Positions 15,268 through 23,801 of a stretch of 50,451 nt of DNA are shown in pieces. Below the pieces are notes generated by a model. It saw only the letters and a program-made list of their open reading frames with translations. It ran no database searches and was not told the DNA's origin. Source of the stretch: Anaerolineae bacterium (GTDB lineage: Bacteria > Chloroflexota > Anaerolineae > UBA4142 > SHND01); NCBI GenBank assembly GCA_020851635.1, contig JADZCJ010000018.1, positions 1 through 50,451 of the forward strand, given 5' to 3'. The position numbers were made by a program, and so were the translations under genes. Positions within the stretch are counted from its first letter, which is position 1. Every line of letters starts with the position of its first letter.

Positions 15268-16719
15268 ATGCTGATGTTTGCTCAACTTCTTTCAGAGTCC
15301 GAAATCGCCCGCGTACATGACGCATCGCTCGACATTCTCGAAAATGTCGGTGTGCGCGTGCGCAATGCGCGGGCGCAGGAAATTTTCCGCGCGCGCGGGC
15401 TTGTGGCGGATGAATCCGAAAACATTAAACTGCCGCCCGCCATCGTCGCCGATGCGCTCGCGTCCGTGCCGTCGACGTTTACGTTTTTTGCGCGCGATCC
15501 AAAATACGACCGCACGCTGCCGCAAGATCGTCCCGTGATCATGACCGCGTCCTCCGCACCCAACCTGCTCGACCCCGTTACCGGGCGGGAGCGGCGCGCG
15601 TACTCGGACGACATTGCGCGGATTGCGCGGCTGGTCCAGACGCTCGACGGGTTTGATGTGTTTTCCGTCGCCACGCTCGCCGAAGACGCCCCGCTCGAAC
15701 GCTTTTCCATCACGCGCCTGTATCCCGCGCTCAAGAATTGTCTCAAACCCCTGCGGCTCAGCGCGTCGTCCGCCGACGATGTGCGGCAGATTTTTCAATT
15801 GGGCGCGCTGGCGGCGGGGAGCGAGCAGGCGTATCGCGAACGACCGTTTATCACGCATCATTACTGCCCCATCGTCTCGCCCCTCGCCTTTGACCTGGAC
15901 TCGACCGAGGAACTGATTTTTGCGTGCGAGGAAAATCTGCCTTCGTATGGGACGATGGTGCCCAACGGCGGCATGTCGTCGCCGTACACGCTGCTGGGCA
16001 CGCTGGCGCAGGGGAATGCGGAATTTCTGGCGTATGCGACGCTCACGCAAATGATTCGCCCCGGCAAAGAGCTGATTTATTCCACCCTGCCCACGATGGC
16101 GGACCTACGGCGGGGGAATTATGCGCCGGGCTCGATCGAGAACGGGATGCTGGGGATGGGCGCGGCGCAGTTGGCGCGGTTATATAATGTGCCAAGCGCG
16201 GGGTATTTGGGGCTGACCAACGCCAAGGTGAACGATGCTCAGAGCGGCTATGAAGCGGGCATGTCCAACGTCGCCGCGCTGCTGGCGGGCTGTGATTTGT
16301 TCAGCATGGGCGGGCTGCTGGACGCGCTGATGTGTTTTGATTTTGGCAAGGCGGTGACCGACGGCGAGATCGGGCTGATGCTCAAACGGATCGCGCGCGG
16401 GTTTGAGTTTAGCGAAGAAAATCTGTCGCTGGACGTGATTGCCGAGACCGGACCGGCGGGCATGTTTATTGACAAGCCGCAGACGTATGCGTTGATGAAA
16501 GAGACGATGCTGATTCCCGAAGTGGCGGACCGCGACCCGCGCAATCGCTGGGAAAAAATGGGCGCGCTCGACGCCCAGGGACACGCGCTCAAGCGCGTGC
16601 GCGAGCTCTTTGCCCGCGACCACAGTGCGCTTTTGGAGGCGGAGGCGGAAGCGCGGATTCGCGCCGCATTCCCGGAACTCCCGGCGGGCGAGTGCAGGGC
16701 GCTCAAGGACGCGTCGTAG
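15268..16719 (+). CDS. Trimethylamine methyltransferase (MttB) family protein, non-pyrrolysine type
   Basis: The 483-residue product has the MttB superfamily layout: an N-terminal helical part (ILENVGVRVRN), a TIM barrel with ITHHYCPIVSPLAFD and NGGMSSPYTLLGTLAQGNAE, and the C-terminal segment with GLTNAKVNDAQSGYEAG. The frame has no amber codon, so it belongs to the group without pyrrolysine, whose studied members demethylate quaternary amines such as glycine betaine and pass the methyl to a corrinoid protein. No corrinoid protein or partner methyltransferase is nearby. Two ATGs (15268, 15274) are possible; a GGGGG at 15262-15266 favours the second. The substrate is unknown. Confidence 0.85.
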   Translation: MLMFAQLLSESEIARVHDASLDILENVGVRVRNARAQEIFRARGLVADESENIKLPPAIVADALASVPSTFTFFARDPKYDRTLPQDRPVIMTASSAPNLLDPVTGRERRAYSDDIARIARLVQTLDGFDVFSVATLAEDAPLERFSITRLYPALKNCLKPLRLSASSADDVRQIFQLGALAAGSEQAYRERPFITHHYCPIVSPLAFDLDSTEELIFACEENLPSYGTMVPNGGMSSPYTLLGTLAQGNAEFLAYATLTQMIRPGKELIYSTLPTMADLRRGNYAPGSIENGMLGMGAAQLARLYNVPSAGYLGLTNAKVNDAQSGYEAGMSNVAALLAGCDLFSMGGLLDALMCFDFGKAVTDGEIGLMLKRIARGFEFSEENLSLDVIAETGPAGMFIDKPQTYALMKETMLIPEVADRDPRNRWEKMGALDAQGHALKRVRELFARDHSALLEAEAEARIRAAFPELPAGECRALKDAS

Positions 16720-16756
16720 GCGGAATGGATGCGCGGCGGGAGAAATTGAACCAAGC

Positions 16757-17314
16757 ATGGACGTGCCCACTTTGCAGACTGAACGCCTGGCTCTGCGCGC
16801 GCTGCGAGCGAGCGACGCGGAAGCGGTTTTTGCCATTTTTAGCGATGACGCGGTGACGCGCTATAACGATCTCGATTCGTTCACCACCCTCGGGGAGGCG
16901 GCGAACATGATCGAGCGCATAACCGAACGCAACCGGGACGGCGACACGCTGTGGTGGGGGGTGACGCTCCCAGAGAATGACCGCGTCATCGGCGTGTGCG
17001 GATTCAATGGATTTCGACGACAGTGGTTCACAGCGGCAATCGGGTATGACGTTGCCACAGCGTATTGGAATCGGGGGTATATGACCGAGGCGCTGCGGGC
17101 AATCATGCGTTACGGATTCGAGAGTTTGAACGTAAATCGGATCGAGGCGCTGGTCGTGCCGGGCAACGACCCGTCGGCGCGCGTATTGGAAAAACTTGAT
17201 TTTCGCCGTGAGGGTCTGTTGCGGGATTATGGCTTTTGGAAGAACCGGTTTTGGGATCTGCATCTTTATGCGCTCTTGAAACGCGAGTGGAGCAAACAAT
17301 ATGAGCGCGGTTGA
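16757..17314 (+). CDS. GNAT family N-acetyltransferase (RimJ/RimL type)
   Basis: A 185-residue acetyl-CoA-dependent acetyltransferase. It opens with the typical LQTERLALRALRASDAEAVF and has the middle signature IGYDVATAYWNRGYMTEALR, followed by LNVNRIEALVVPGNDPSARV and the closing GLLRDYGFW. This is the layout of RimJ/RimL-like enzymes that modify N-terminal or small-molecule amines. The substrate cannot be predicted. The ATG at 16757 begins the conserved part; the longer open frame upstream is arginine-rich shadow of the preceding gene. The 3' end overlaps the next gene by 14 bp. Confidence 0.9.
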   Translation: MDVPTLQTERLALRALRASDAEAVFAIFSDDAVTRYNDLDSFTTLGEAANMIERITERNRDGDTLWWGVTLPENDRVIGVCGFNGFRRQWFTAAIGYDVATAYWNRGYMTEALRAIMRYGFESLNVNRIEALVVPGNDPSARVLEKLDFRREGLLRDYGFWKNRFWDLHLYALLKREWSKQYERG

Positions 17315-18419
17315 ATCGCCGCAGGAGCAAGCGCAAGAGAAAAAATGGATCTGGTCGCCCGTGCGCCAGCAAGCCGCGGACAGTCTGTTGGCGGTGTTTA
17401 TTGTTGCGTTCGCGGTGACGGTGATTGTCGTCCGCGTCTTTTTGCAGCTGTCAGGTTATCCGCAAATCGGCAACAGCACGTTTCACATTGCCCATCTCTT
17501 GTGGGGCGGTTTGCTCTTGTTTGTCGCCGTGGTGTTTTTGTTGTCGCTGGCGAATCGGTGGGTCTTGTGGGTTGCCGCGCTGCTCGGCGGCGTCGGCGTC
17601 GGCTTGTTTATTGACGAGGTGGGGAAATTTATCACACAGGACAATGATTATTTTTTCCCGCTCGCCTTTCCGATCATCTATGCCTTTTTGCTTGTGTGTG
17701 TGTGGTTGTATCTGCGGATGCGCCGCTCACAGCCGCGCGACGCGCGCACCCTGTTGTACAATTCGCTCGAAGACATGAAACAGGTGCTCGATCACGATCT
17801 GGACCCGTTCGAGCATACCGCGCTGGTCAAGAGTTTGAATCAGGTCATGACAGTGACAACGAGTCGGAATGAACGGGACCTCGCCCAGGCGCTGCTCGAT
17901 TTTGTGCGCGCCAAAGATGTGTATCTGGCAAGGGAACCGAATTGGGTAGAGCGGTTGTGGGGTTGGACCAAATTTGTTGCCGCCCGCTGGCCCTCGCGGC
18001 GCGTGTTCAAATGGATTTTGGTCGGCTCGTTTGTGTGGGCGGGCATCAGTTCGTTGTTCGAGCTCAGCGCGCTGTGGACGATTGTCAGCGGCGGTTTGCG
18101 AGACACCAACCTGCCCGCGTTTGTCATTCAGAGCGGCAAGACGCAATACGAGTTGCGCGAGCCGACGCTCCTGCTGGTCCACGGGCTTGCGATTGTGGTG
18201 ACCGGGCTGATGAGCATGCTTGCCGCCGTTTTGATGCTGGTACGCAAGGAGCGTTTGGGCTTGCGCTTTGGTTCGCTCGCCATGATCCTGTCGTTGACGG
18301 TTGTCTCGCTCCTCACTTTTTATTTTTCGCAGTTGTATGCGATTGGCGATGCGCTCTCGCAGCTGGCGATCTTGTCGGGCGCGGCGATCTATCGGTGGAG
18401 ATTTTTTCTGAATGAGTAG
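17301..18419 (+). CDS. Multi-pass membrane protein, unknown function
   Basis: A 372-residue protein with about eight hydrophobic segments: three to four in residues 25-150, then a soluble stretch (about 150-225, with ARTLLYNSLEDMKQVLDHDL), and three to four more to the C-terminus. The sequence GLFIDEVGKFITQDNDYFFP between membrane segments is distinctive. I do not recognise a family. Its start overlaps the GNAT gene end by 14 bp, so the two are cotranslated. No terminator is seen after it. Confidence 0.7.
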   Translation: MSAVESPQEQAQEKKWIWSPVRQQAADSLLAVFIVAFAVTVIVVRVFLQLSGYPQIGNSTFHIAHLLWGGLLLFVAVVFLLSLANRWVLWVAALLGGVGVGLFIDEVGKFITQDNDYFFPLAFPIIYAFLLVCVWLYLRMRRSQPRDARTLLYNSLEDMKQVLDHDLDPFEHTALVKSLNQVMTVTTSRNERDLAQALLDFVRAKDVYLAREPNWVERLWGWTKFVAARWPSRRVFKWILVGSFVWAGISSLFELSALWTIVSGGLRDTNLPAFVIQSGKTQYELREPTLLLVHGLAIVVTGLMSMLAAVLMLVRKERLGLRFGSLAMILSLTVVSLLTFYFSQLYAIGDALSQLAILSGAAIYRWRFFLNE

Positions 18420-18445
18420 ATTGCCCGGCGCTGACAAAAAGTGAT

Positions 18446-18474
18446 TTGACACGATAGAACACTTGTGCTAATAT
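18446..18474 (+). promoter_or_regulatory. Strong promoter with an SOS-like palindrome in the spacer
   Basis: TTGACA (18446-18451) and TAATAT (18469-18474) are 17 bp apart, with TG in the extended -10 position. The spacer and -10 contain TAGAACACTTGTGCTA (18455-18470), a palindrome with six of eight base pairs complementary, close to the Gram-positive LexA site pattern GAAC-N4-GTTC with one change in the right half. A repressor bound there would block RNA polymerase. The 5' leader is about 140 bases and contains an inverted repeat (GACCACCGT at 18510-18518, ACGGTGGTC at 18553-18561). Confidence 0.6.
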
Positions 18475-18619
18475 AGTGCGGCAACGCAAGGTTGCGCGTT
18501 TATATAACGGACCACCGTCCAAATAAAAACTGACAAACCCCACAAACGATTCACGGTGGTCTCGATGAGCATCAAGCAATGTTGGATTGCTCGACCTCAT
18601 CCTACGGAGGATATTTCTC

Positions 18620-19402
18620 ATGACGCGCGAACAGATCTTACAGGTCGTGCGGGCAACTCCCAGCGTGGGCGCCGCCCGGCACGAGGAATTTGCCGATTAC
18701 GTCGTCGCGCTGAGCCAGCGCAAAAAGAGCGAAGACGGCTGGCAGACCACCGAACACGCCTATATGACGGTGGACGGCAAACTGGCGATGGCGAACCAGG
18801 ACCACGCTCGCCAGAACAAACGCCTCGATTTCCACACCCCCCACATTCTCGTTGACAACGATGAACAACTGACGCTGTTGGTGACCGTGACCAGCGAGCT
18901 CTATGGCTCGCGTCACGGCATCGCCACCTCGCGCCGCATCGGCGGCAGTGAAATCGAACGGCTCTTTCCGTGGGAAGTGGCGGAAACCTCTGCGATGGGG
19001 CGCGCCCTGTCGGCGATGGGCTATGGGCTGATCCCCGGTTCGGGTCTGGCGTCCGCCGAGGACATGATGCGGGCGTCGTCGGTCACGGGCACGGAAGGTC
19101 GCCCGGGCGTCGAAGCTCCGCCGCGCGCCGCGCCCGCGGCCAACGTCCAGCGCGCGACAAACGAAACGCGGACAACCTATTCGCGTATGCACCCGCCGCT
19201 CTCACCCGTCCAGCGCAACAAACTGACAGAATTGTGGCGGCTTTTGCATCCGGAGAGCGCAGAACAGGTGAACGAGGGTCTCGACCGGCTCTTTGTCGAA
19301 TCGTTCAAGCACGGGATTAACGAGGCGACCTATGAAGAAGGCGCGCGCCTGACGGGGCAGCTGCTTTCCAAATTGCGCAAGCAAACCAATTCACCGGCGT
19401 AG
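18620..19402 (+). CDS. ERF-like single-strand-annealing-type protein
   Basis: The 260-residue product contains the region VAETSAMGRALSAMGYGLIP, the hallmark of phage ERF/Sak-type recombination proteins that anneal single-stranded DNA. An earlier beta-rich part includes EHAYMTVDGKLAMANQDHAR. A Pro/Ala-rich linker leads to a C-terminal helical part (SPVQRNKLTELWRLLHPES). Outside phages such proteins can act in repair. No phage gene lies near it. A clear GGAGG (18606-18610) precedes the ATG by nine bases, and the promoter carries an SOS-like operator, which would suit a repair role. The family call rests mainly on one motif. Confidence 0.55.
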   Translation: MTREQILQVVRATPSVGAARHEEFADYVVALSQRKKSEDGWQTTEHAYMTVDGKLAMANQDHARQNKRLDFHTPHILVDNDEQLTLLVTVTSELYGSRHGIATSRRIGGSEIERLFPWEVAETSAMGRALSAMGYGLIPGSGLASAEDMMRASSVTGTEGRPGVEAPPRAAPAANVQRATNETRTTYSRMHPPLSPVQRNKLTELWRLLHPESAEQVNEGLDRLFVESFKHGINEATYEEGARLTGQLLSKLRKQTNSPA

Positions 19403-19429
19403 GATTGACAAATTGGCAATCCGTCCTAC
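19399..19429. repeat. REP-like inverted repeat overlapping the stop codon
   Basis: GTAGGATTG and CAATCC-GTC-CTAC pair around ACAAATTGG. It begins at the stop of the ERF-like gene and lacks a T-tract. Confidence 0.55.
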
Positions 19430-19460
19430 CCAAAATAACAACCGAATAAAAATGTGATAA

Positions 19461-19505
19461 TGTGGGGGCGCGATTGAATCATGGATTCGAGTAGACGCCC
19501 CCACA
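19461..19505 (+). promoter_or_regulatory. Leader hairpin upstream of the VOC gene
   Basis: TGTGGGGGCG (19461-19470) and CGCCCCCACA (19496-19505) form a ten-pair stem. An extended -10-like TGTGATAAT (19453-19461) abuts it. It may be part of the 5' leader of the VOC gene. Confidence 0.4.
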
Positions 19506-19539
19506 ACTATTTCCGATTTCAGAAAGAGAGGAGAGCACA

Positions 19540-19932
19540 ATGGCAAAGATTGACATGATCGGCATCGTCGTCAAAAATATGCCCCGGGCGCTGGCGTTCT
19601 ATCGCGCGCTCGGGCTGGATATTCCCGCCGAAATGGACACCGAGGAGCATGTCAGCATCACCACCCCGAACGGCTATCGTATCGCGTGGGACACGGAAGA
19701 GATAATCAAGGGTTTCGACCCCGGCTGGACCGCGCCGTCCGGAAACTCGCACGGACGCATCGGGCTGGCTTTTCTGTGCGACAACCGCGCCGATGTGGAC
19801 GCAACCTTCAAGCGCCTCGTCGGTCTCGGACATCGTTCGCACAAGGAACCGTGGGACGCCTTCTGGGGACAACGGTACGCGCAGGTCCTCGACCCCGATG
19901 GGAATGCGATTGATCTGTTTGCGCCGTTGTAG
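19540..19932 (+). CDS. VOC superfamily (glyoxalase/dioxygenase-like) protein
   Basis: A 130-residue protein with the two beta-alpha-beta-beta-beta modules of the vicinal-oxygen-chelate fold: IDMIGIVVKNMPRALAFYRA at the start and VLDPDGNAIDLFAP at the end. The usual first-module metal His is replaced by IGI, so metal binding may be altered. The ribosome binding site AGGAGA lies eight bases before the ATG. The substrate is unknown. It is followed by an intrinsic terminator. Confidence 0.85.
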   Translation: MAKIDMIGIVVKNMPRALAFYRALGLDIPAEMDTEEHVSITTPNGYRIAWDTEEIIKGFDPGWTAPSGNSHGRIGLAFLCDNRADVDATFKRLVGLGHRSHKEPWDAFWGQRYAQVLDPDGNAIDLFAPL

Positions 19933-19982
19933 AAACGGCACGACATAAAATCGCCCTTTTTTCAACGGGTAAGAATCGTAGG

Positions 19983-20026
19983 CGGGTCAGCACAGATTAC
20001 TATATGGGCTGACCCGTTCTTTTCTT
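19983..20026 (+). terminator. Intrinsic terminator after the VOC gene
   Basis: CGGGTCAGC (19983-19991) and GCTGACCCG (20008-20016) form a perfect 9-bp stem, followed by TTCTTTTCTT. Confidence 0.75.
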
Positions 20027-20050
20027 CATAAATCTTTAACAATCAAAACG

Positions 20051-20056
20051 TATAAT
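20051..20056 (+). promoter_or_regulatory. Candidate -10 of the site-2 protease gene
   Basis: TATAAT about 55 bp before the ATG; no strong -35. Confidence 0.4.
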
Positions 20057-20110
20057 GGATAGGAATACGAGGCGCGAACTCTGCGAGTTTGCCCTCCGGA
20101 GAAAACTCGA

Positions 20111-21220
20111 ATGAAATGGTCATGGAAAATAGGTGAATTTGCCGGGATCGGTCTTTATATTCACGCGACGTTTCCGCTGCTTTTGGTCTTTGCGGCGCTG
20201 CCGGTCTTGCTGTATGGCGGCGAAATCAGCGAGGCATTGTCGAGCATTGCGTTTATTCTGGCCTTGTTTGTGTGTGTGGTCCTTCACGAATACGGACACG
20301 CGCTGGCTGCGCGTCGTTATGGCATCAAGACGCAGGATATTACGTTACTGCCGATTGGCGGTGTGGCGCGTTTGGAGCGGATGCCCGAGAAACCCTCTCA
20401 GGAGTTGGTGGTGGCAGCCGCAGGTCCCGCCGTGAACGTGGTGATTGCGGCGGCGCTGGCGGTGGCAATGTTTGCGGCAGGCGCGGCAATGCCCACGCTC
20501 GGTTTGGGCTGGGGCAACGAGTCGGTCCTCGAACAATTGCTGACCGTCAATATTGTGCTCGTCCTCTTTAACCTGATTCCTGCGTTTCCGATGGACGGAG
20601 GGCGCATCCTGCGAGCGCTGCTTGCCACGCGCATGGATCATGCAGCGGCGACGCGTTATGCGGCGATGTTGGGACAGGGGATTGCGGTCGTGTTTGCGGT
20701 TGCGGGCTTTTTTGTCAATCCGTTGCTGGTCTTGACCGCGCTCTTTATCTTTATGGGTGCGGGCGCGGAATCGCAGATGGCGCAGCAGCGCGGTCGGATG
20801 CGCGGCATGACGGCAGGGCAAGCGATGCGCACAAATATTCGCGCCCTTGCGCCGTATGAACGGCTGTCGGGCGCGGTGGATTCCATGATGTCCACGGGAC
20901 AGCAGGATTTTCCGATTGCCGAAAACGGGCGTGTGGTTGGGATGCTCACGCGTGAAATGGTCATCAAGGGGCTCAAGCAGTTTGGCGCGTATGCGCCGGT
21001 GGCGCAGGTCATGCAGCAGAACGTGGTTCCGATCGAGGCAGACCAGCCGCTTGCGAGCGCGATGGATGCGATGCAGTCGCACGAACTCGCCGCGCTGCCG
21101 GTGACAAGCAACGGGGCATTGGTCGGCATGCTCACGTTCGACGGGATCCGCGAATTTTTGGCATTGCAAAAGATGCTCAAGACGCGGGAGCGCCCGACGG
21201 GGGAGACGCCGATTCTGTAA
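20111..21220 (+). CDS. Site-2 protease family (M50B) with two CBS domains
   Basis: The membrane zinc protease core is clear: HEYGH at residues 59-63 binds zinc, and NLIPAFPMDGGRILRALL supplies the third ligand. Membrane segments surround both motifs. From about residue 235, the protein has two CBS domains (AGQAMRTNIRALAPYERLSG and VAQVMQQNVVPIEADQPLAS), which in this subgroup sense nucleotides. The 369-residue length is typical of the Rip/SpoIVFB-like CBS group, which cut transmembrane substrates. GGAG lies nine bases before the start. No obvious substrate or anti-sigma partner is adjacent. Confidence 0.93.
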   Translation: MKWSWKIGEFAGIGLYIHATFPLLLVFAALPVLLYGGEISEALSSIAFILALFVCVVLHEYGHALAARRYGIKTQDITLLPIGGVARLERMPEKPSQELVVAAAGPAVNVVIAAALAVAMFAAGAAMPTLGLGWGNESVLEQLLTVNIVLVLFNLIPAFPMDGGRILRALLATRMDHAAATRYAAMLGQGIAVVFAVAGFFVNPLLVLTALFIFMGAGAESQMAQQRGRMRGMTAGQAMRTNIRALAPYERLSGAVDSMMSTGQQDFPIAENGRVVGMLTREMVIKGLKQFGAYAPVAQVMQQNVVPIEADQPLASAMDAMQSHELAALPVTSNGALVGMLTFDGIREFLALQKMLKTRERPTGETPIL

Positions 21221-21228
21221 AAGATCCT

Positions 21229-22074
21229 TTACCGATTCCTCTCTGCCCGCACGAACAATATCGTCCCGATCAACATGAACGCCACAAACGACGCGCCCAG
21301 CACCAGCAGGTTCAACCAGATCGGAAACAACACCACGGCGTCCGCCGCTGGGCTTCCGTAATAATACACCCCGCGCGTCAGGTCCACCGCATACCGCAGC
21401 GGCGACAGCAGGGAAATCACCGCCAGCGCGGGCGGCAGATTATTGATCGGCACAAACACACCTGCCGTAAAAAACTGCGGCAAAAAGACAAATGGGAAAA
21501 GTTGGTCGGCAGCGCGGCGCGAGGGCATCACCCCCAACAGCATCATCCCGAACGCGCCTCCATAGACTGCCGTAATGAGACAGGCAGCGATCAACGCTGC
21601 CACCTGTGCGCCGTCCATTCCCACACCCAGCAGCGCGCCAAACCCCACAATCACCACCGCCTGCGGGAGCGCCACCAACGTTTCCCCCGCCACCTTGCCA
21701 AATACGATCGAGTAACGTGAGATGGGCGAAACAAAGATCGCCTGACTGAAATCATTCTGCCGGTCTTCCAACAGCGAAATGATCCCCGTCGCCGTAGACT
21801 GGAACAACGTCTGCGCCAGCACCCCCGTAAACACAAACGCCAAAAAGTTATACCCGCTCGCGCTTCCGAACGTCGCCTGCATTCCGCCGCCCAAAAAGCC
21901 GATAAAGATCAGCGGAAAGATAAACGTCCCAAAAATCCGCGCCCGGTCGCGCAGCAGTTTCAAAAAATCACGAAACGCGATCGCAAAAATCGCGTTCAGA
22001 TTTTGCGCCAGGCGTCCCATGGGCGCGTGTGCGCCGCGATGCGGTTCAACTTGCGTTTTCGATATCGTTGTCAT
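21229..22074 (-). CDS. ABC-2 type transporter permease
   Basis: The 281-residue permease has six membrane segments in the ABC-2/DrrB pattern, opening with AIAFRDFLKLLRDRARIFGT and containing FTGVLAQTLFQSTATGIISL. Together with the ATPase just upstream it would form an exporter of drugs, lipids or other hydrophobic compounds. The start at 22074 (MTTISKTQVEP) overlaps the ATPase end by 29 bp; the longer frame to 22119 is less likely. It is the last gene of a four-gene operon and ends convergently, eight bases from the site-2 protease stop. Confidence 0.9.
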   Translation of the reverse strand: MTTISKTQVEPHRGAHAPMGRLAQNLNAIFAIAFRDFLKLLRDRARIFGTFIFPLIFIGFLGGGMQATFGSASGYNFLAFVFTGVLAQTLFQSTATGIISLLEDRQNDFSQAIFVSPISRYSIVFGKVAGETLVALPQAVVIVGFGALLGVGMDGAQVAALIAACLITAVYGGAFGMMLLGVMPSRRAADQLFPFVFLPQFFTAGVFVPINNLPPALAVISLLSPLRYAVDLTRGVYYYGSPAADAVVLFPIWLNLLVLGASFVAFMLIGTILFVRAERNR

Positions 22075-23017
22075 TCTTTTGCAAAATCGCCAGATACGCG
22101 TCCTCAACCGTCGGCGCATGCAAACGCACCGTCGTCAACGGCGTATCAATCATCTTCAACAACTGGTGCGGCGTGTATGGGTTCGCCGCGCCGCCGTTCA
22201 ATTCGATTCGAAACAACGGCGTTTCCACAAACGGCACACCCCGCGCCCGCAGTTCCGTCCGCAGTGTGTCACGGTCTGCCGCATCAATCACGACATAATT
22301 TTCCGCCAGCCGCGCCTTGACCTGGTCCGGCGTTCCCCGCGCCACCATCTTGCCGTGATTCAAAATACAAATCGTGTCCGCCCGTTCTGCCTCTTCCAGA
22401 TAATGCGTCGTCAAGAAAACAGTCGTCTCGTTCTCACGCTGCACCCGTCCCAGATAATCCCATAAACTCCGGCGGCTCGCCGGGTCCAGCCCCGTCGTCG
22501 GCTCGTCCAGAAAGAGGACGCGCGGGTGATGAATCAACGAGCGGATGATTTCCAGTTTCCGCTTCATCCCGCCCGACAGCGTCTTGATCGGTTTGTGAAT
22601 ATCGTTCTGAATCCCCAGAACCTCTGCCAGTTCCTGCACCTGCTGCTTGTAGGCGCGTGGCATCAACCAGTACGCAGGTCGAAATGCATACAACCCATAA
22701 ATGCTCGCGTGCAAACGCACATTCTCTTCGGCGGTCAGGTTCTGGTCGAGCGAAGGACTCTGAAAAATAATCCCCACACACTCGCGCACCCCGTGCGGAT
22801 CGCGGACCAGGTCGTGCCCCGCAATTTCCACCTTGCCCCCGGTCGGACTGAGCGTCGTCGTCAAAATCGAAATCGTCGTCGTCTTGCCTGCCCCGTTCGG
22901 ACCCAACAGCACAAAAAACTCGCCCGGCGCGACGTCGAACGAAATATCATCCACCGCGTTCTTGTCTGTGTTTTTATATCGTTTGATCAGATGCTCTACG
23001 TGAATGATGGGTTCCAT
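22046..23017 (-). CDS. ABC transporter ATP-binding protein (DrrA-type)
   Basis: A 323-residue ATPase with Walker A (GPNGAGKTTT), signature motif LSGGMKRKLEIIRSL, Walker B (VLFLDEPTTGLDP) and an H-loop in FLTTHYLEEAERAD. The C-terminal extension is typical of DrrA-like export ATPases. The longer open frame up to 23293 is unlikely: ATG 23017 begins the conserved IIHVEHLIKRYKNTDKNAVD. The gene lies 19 bp after the FGE-like gene and overlaps the permease. Confidence 0.95.
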   Translation of the reverse strand: MEPIIHVEHLIKRYKNTDKNAVDDISFDVAPGEFFVLLGPNGAGKTTTISILTTTLSPTGGKVEIAGHDLVRDPHGVRECVGIIFQSPSLDQNLTAEENVRLHASIYGLYAFRPAYWLMPRAYKQQVQELAEVLGIQNDIHKPIKTLSGGMKRKLEIIRSLIHHPRVLFLDEPTTGLDPASRRSLWDYLGRVQRENETTVFLTTHYLEEAERADTICILNHGKMVARGTPDQVKARLAENYVVIDAADRDTLRTELRARGVPFVETPLFRIELNGGAANPYTPHQLLKMIDTPLTTVRLHAPTVEDAYLAILQKNDNDIENAS

Positions 23018-23036
23018 AAAAAGAACAAACTGCTTA

Positions 23037-23801
23037 TCAGGCCTGTTTAAGCGCCCGAAACCCGATACTGCTCGCTCGCGACCCCGCCAGATATCGCGAC
23101 CGATACGCGCACAATGCTTCGCGATATGGATTAAACCACGAGCCGCCCCGCATAACCCGCGCGCCGCTCCCCGCGGTGTCCTCGCAGCCATTCTCGGGAC
23201 GATACGGGTATCCAAACTGCAGTTCCTTCCAATTGTTGCCCCATTTAGACAGCGTCCATTCGAAAACATTACCTGCCATGTCCCATGCGCCAAATGGGCT
23301 AATTCCCGCCGGAAAATGCGTCACCGGCGTAGTCCCGCCAAAACCCGCCTCTGCCGTGTTGGCGCGTCCCCGCTCGAATGTGTCGCCCCACGGGAAATTT
23401 CGCGCCCGGTCCGCGCCCCGCGCCGCATACTCCCATTCCCGCTCCGTCGGCAGCCGAACCAGCGCCCCGTCCCGCGCGCTCAACCAGTTACAGAATGCCA
23501 CCGCCTCGTACCACGAGACGCCCACGACAGGATACCGCGCCCCGTTCAAGCGCGGTTCGCGCCAGAAATACGGCTCTGGTTTTTCCCCCAACCGCCCGCG
23601 CTGCCATTTCCAACCCATCGCCGTCCAATATGCTTCCGTCTCGTACCCGCCCGCCGCGACAAACTCGCCATACTCGGAGTTGGTCACGGGATACTTGCCA
23701 AGCGCAAACGCGCGCAACTCTTGTCTGTGTTGGGGCGATGCCTCCGGCAAGCGATTGTCACCCATGAGCAGCGTCCCTGCCGGGACCTCGACAAATTCCA
23801 C
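23037..23801 (-). CDS. Formylglycine-generating-enzyme-like (SUMF1 domain) protein
   Basis: The 254 residues show the FGE/SUMF1 fold: VPAGTLLMGDN, YPVTNSEYGEFVAAGG, VSWYEAVAFCNWLSARDGAL, LPTEREWEYAARG, and RVMRGGSWFNPYREALCAYR. True FGEs bind copper through two Cys shortly after RGGS; here those positions appear to be Asn and Ala, and only one displaced Cys remains. So it probably does not make formylglycine and may instead be a binding or iron-enzyme relative. It starts at GTG 23801, sharing one base with the DUF2270 stop (TAGTG). No sulfatase gene is nearby. Confidence 0.85.
   Translation of the reverse strand: MEFVEVPAGTLLMGDNRLPEASPQHRQELRAFALGKYPVTNSEYGEFVAAGGYETEAYWTAMGWKWQRGRLGEKPEPYFWREPRLNGARYPVVGVSWYEAVAFCNWLSARDGALVRLPTEREWEYAARGADRARNFPWGDTFERGRANTAEAGFGGTTPVTHFPAGISPFGAWDMAGNVFEWTLSKWGNNWKELQFGYPYRPENGCEDTAGSGARVMRGGSWFNPYREALCAYRSRYLAGSRASSIGFRALKQA

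Noticed and set aside
15268-16719. Pyrrolysine-containing trimethylamine methyltransferase
   Set aside because: No in-frame amber codon; it belongs to the non-pyrrolysine group.
23018-23293. Long N-terminal extension of the ABC ATPase
   Set aside because: It overlaps the FGE-like gene and is Arg/Cys-rich; the conserved start is at 23017.
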